Shown here in pieces: positions 62,959 through 64,000 of a DNA stretch of 64,000 nucleotides (its first letter is position 1; the number at the start of each line of letters is the position of its first letter). The stretch is from an uncultured Saprospiraceae bacterium (GTDB lineage: Bacteria; Bacteroidota; Bacteroidia; Chitinophagales; Saprospiraceae): positions 24,392 through 88,391 of the forward strand of contig CAJQRD010000045.1 of the NCBI GenBank assembly GCA_905480605.1. Reading direction: 5' to 3'. Both the position numbers and the translations under genes were made by a program. The notes below the pieces were generated by a model, which made no database searches, was not told where the DNA came from, and saw nothing but the letters and a program-made list of their open reading frames with translations.

Positions 62959-63705
62959 ATGATTTGCAAAAATTGCGATTACGAATTTAATGGTAACTAT
63001 TGCCCAAGTTGCTCTCAAAGTACCAAAGCAAATTCTAGGTTAACATTTAAAAATATTATTGCTGATTTTTTTGATACAGTTTTCAATTTGGACAGAGGCT
63101 TTTTTTTTACATTTTGGAATTTACTTAAACAACCTGAATTTATAATACAAGGTTTTATAAACGGTAAGCGCAAAAGGTTTACGAATCCAGTTAAATATCT
63201 AATTATAGCAACAGCTATTCAAGCACTTTCTGAATCTATTATAATGTTTGAGGAACAAGGTATTCCCTTTACTTCCTTTTCGCTTCTATCGAACGAATTG
63301 AACCAAAATATGCATTTGTGGAATCAAACCTTGACATTAGACTATCCTATTCTTTTTGGAATTATTAATCTACTCGTTTGGCCTATTCCATTTTACTTTA
63401 TATTCAAAAAATTTAAACATAATATTCCTGAACTGATAGCAGTAATGATTTACATTTATGGGACTGTTGTAATACTAATTGAGGTTATGGCCTTTATACA
63501 CAATCCATTGACAGGAAAAAATATGTCTATTGAATTAGTTAGTTTTATGGCTACTGTATACATGATATATGTTTTACTTAAATTTTATAGAAGAGGCAGT
63601 ATTTCTTGGCGAATACCAAGAATAATAATTGCAATGATATTTCTTTTTGTTTTTAGGATGTTCATTTTGCCTTTTTCGCTAGCATACTTTTTTCCTTTAA
63701 ATTAA
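62959..63705 (+). CDS. DUF3667 family membrane protein with zinc ribbon (cassette 5)
   Basis: This 248-residue protein starts with a zinc ribbon (C-K-N-C...Y-C-P-S-C, residues 3-18). The family block 'FKNIIADFFDTVFNLDRGFFFTFWNLLKQPEFIIQGFINGKRKRFTNPVKYLIIATAI' follows, then four or more membrane helices (about 118-141, 153-176, 184-200, 216-240). The function is unknown. Its single-gene position between two attC-like sites, in array direction, marks it as cassette cargo. Confidence 0.85.
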   Translation: MICKNCDYEFNGNYCPSCSQSTKANSRLTFKNIIADFFDTVFNLDRGFFFTFWNLLKQPEFIIQGFINGKRKRFTNPVKYLIIATAIQALSESIIMFEEQGIPFTSFSLLSNELNQNMHLWNQTLTLDYPILFGIINLLVWPIPFYFIFKKFKHNIPELIAVMIYIYGTVVILIEVMAFIHNPLTGKNMSIELVSFMATVYMIYVLLKFYRRGSISWRIPRIIIAMIFLFVFRMFILPFSLAYFFPLN

Positions 63706-63716
63706 AAAAAACTATT

Positions 63717-63786
63717 GCCAACAAATAGGACTTCGTGTGGTCGGCACGACCAAACATGAAGTCTATGTTGAACTAAGTCGTTAGCT
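63717..63786 (+). other. attC-like site 5
   Basis: R'' GCCAAC (63717-63722) and R' GTTAGCT (63780-63786). GACTTC and GAAGTC pair, and inside them GGTCG and CGACC around GCA. The loop is larger and the R boxes less matched than in sites 3 and 4. Confidence 0.55.
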
Positions 63787-64000
63787 AGATGTAAACCGAA
63801 TTATATTTCGAGATAGAAATGTTTAAAGTTGATACGTAGTTATTTTGAAGTTACAAAGTCAAAGCATTCAAGAGCTATGTTTATTGCAAAAAGTAATTTT
63901 ACCGTGGGCGTAAACAGAATTTGATCTTAATATTATTGTCTTGAATATAGTATGCCCATAAATGCAAAAAGCAAGTTGATTAAAGTGAGTGTCTGTTTTC
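63787..64000 (+). other. Start of a further cassette, no gene visible
   Basis: The 214 bp right of site 5 contain no open frame that I can support. The array may go on past the window. Confidence 0.4.

Overview
The window looks like a chromosome segment of an AT-rich member of the Bacteroidota. The evidence is type IX secretion (T9SS) sorting domains of types A and B, a SprB-type repeat, a DUF1800/DUF1501 pair, a DUF5686 outer-membrane protein, ECF sigma/FecR/TonB-receptor gene sets and TAnnTTTG promoter boxes. Gene order (holB beside a PSP1/YaaT gene, ftsK near a lolA-like gene, lptC beside a T9SS type B protein) fits a free-living, probably aquatic lineage such as Saprospiria, but I cannot fix the rank below phylum. 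No rRNA, tRNA, CRISPR array or phage is visible.

Layout. 1-5 kb: end of an outer-membrane protein gene, an M48 protease, a BI-1-like protein, an AlkB-type di-iron hydroxylase, and two related small secreted proteins on either side of it. 5-13 kb: a nucleoside-phosphorylase-like protein, DUF4197, pcm, a phosphohexomutase, guaB and tadA. 13-18 kb: a lipoprotein, an ECF sigma factor with a membrane-anchored beta-barrel partner, a broken TPR gene, DUF1415 and a saccharopine-dehydrogenase-like enzyme. 18-31 kb: ftsK, cvpA-like, a lolA-like gene, a DJ-1-like lipoprotein, lptC with a T9SS type B adhesin-like protein, rsmI and an alkaline-phosphatase-superfamily protein. 31-42 kb: a frameshifted SMR transporter, lpdA, PSP1/YaaT, holB, a queD-like gene, a beta-CASP hydrolase and two outer-membrane barrels.

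42-51 kb is a surface and regulation locus. A leftward set (DUF1800, DUF1501 with a Tat signal, discoidin plus T9SS sorting domain) lies back to back with a rightward ECF sigma / FecR / TonB-dependent receptor set. A two-part promoter-like sequence with identical 9-bp spacing precedes both DUF1800 and fecR, so both arms may belong to one ECF regulon. A 32-unit heptamer repeat lies between the DUF1800 and DUF1501 genes.

51-58 kb: a decayed gene, MarC with a divergent Lrp-type regulator, a double-CxxCH lipoprotein, another lipoprotein and a DUF5686 protein. 58.5-64 kb has the architecture of an integron cassette array without a visible integrase (a CALIN). Six attC-like sites bound five short same-strand cassettes carrying DUF1801, four DUF6090 paralogues (one frameshifted) and a DUF3667 protein. 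For two cassettes the terminal R'' box is the exact complement of the R' box at that cassette's own left edge, as the cassette circle model predicts. This is the most notable region.

Other non-coding structure includes a ~166-bp imperfect palindrome that resembles a MITE, a two-copy GC-rich hairpin family, a possible pseudoknot after tadA, and a possible Lrp operator. Functions are assigned from motifs read by eye, and no database search was possible.
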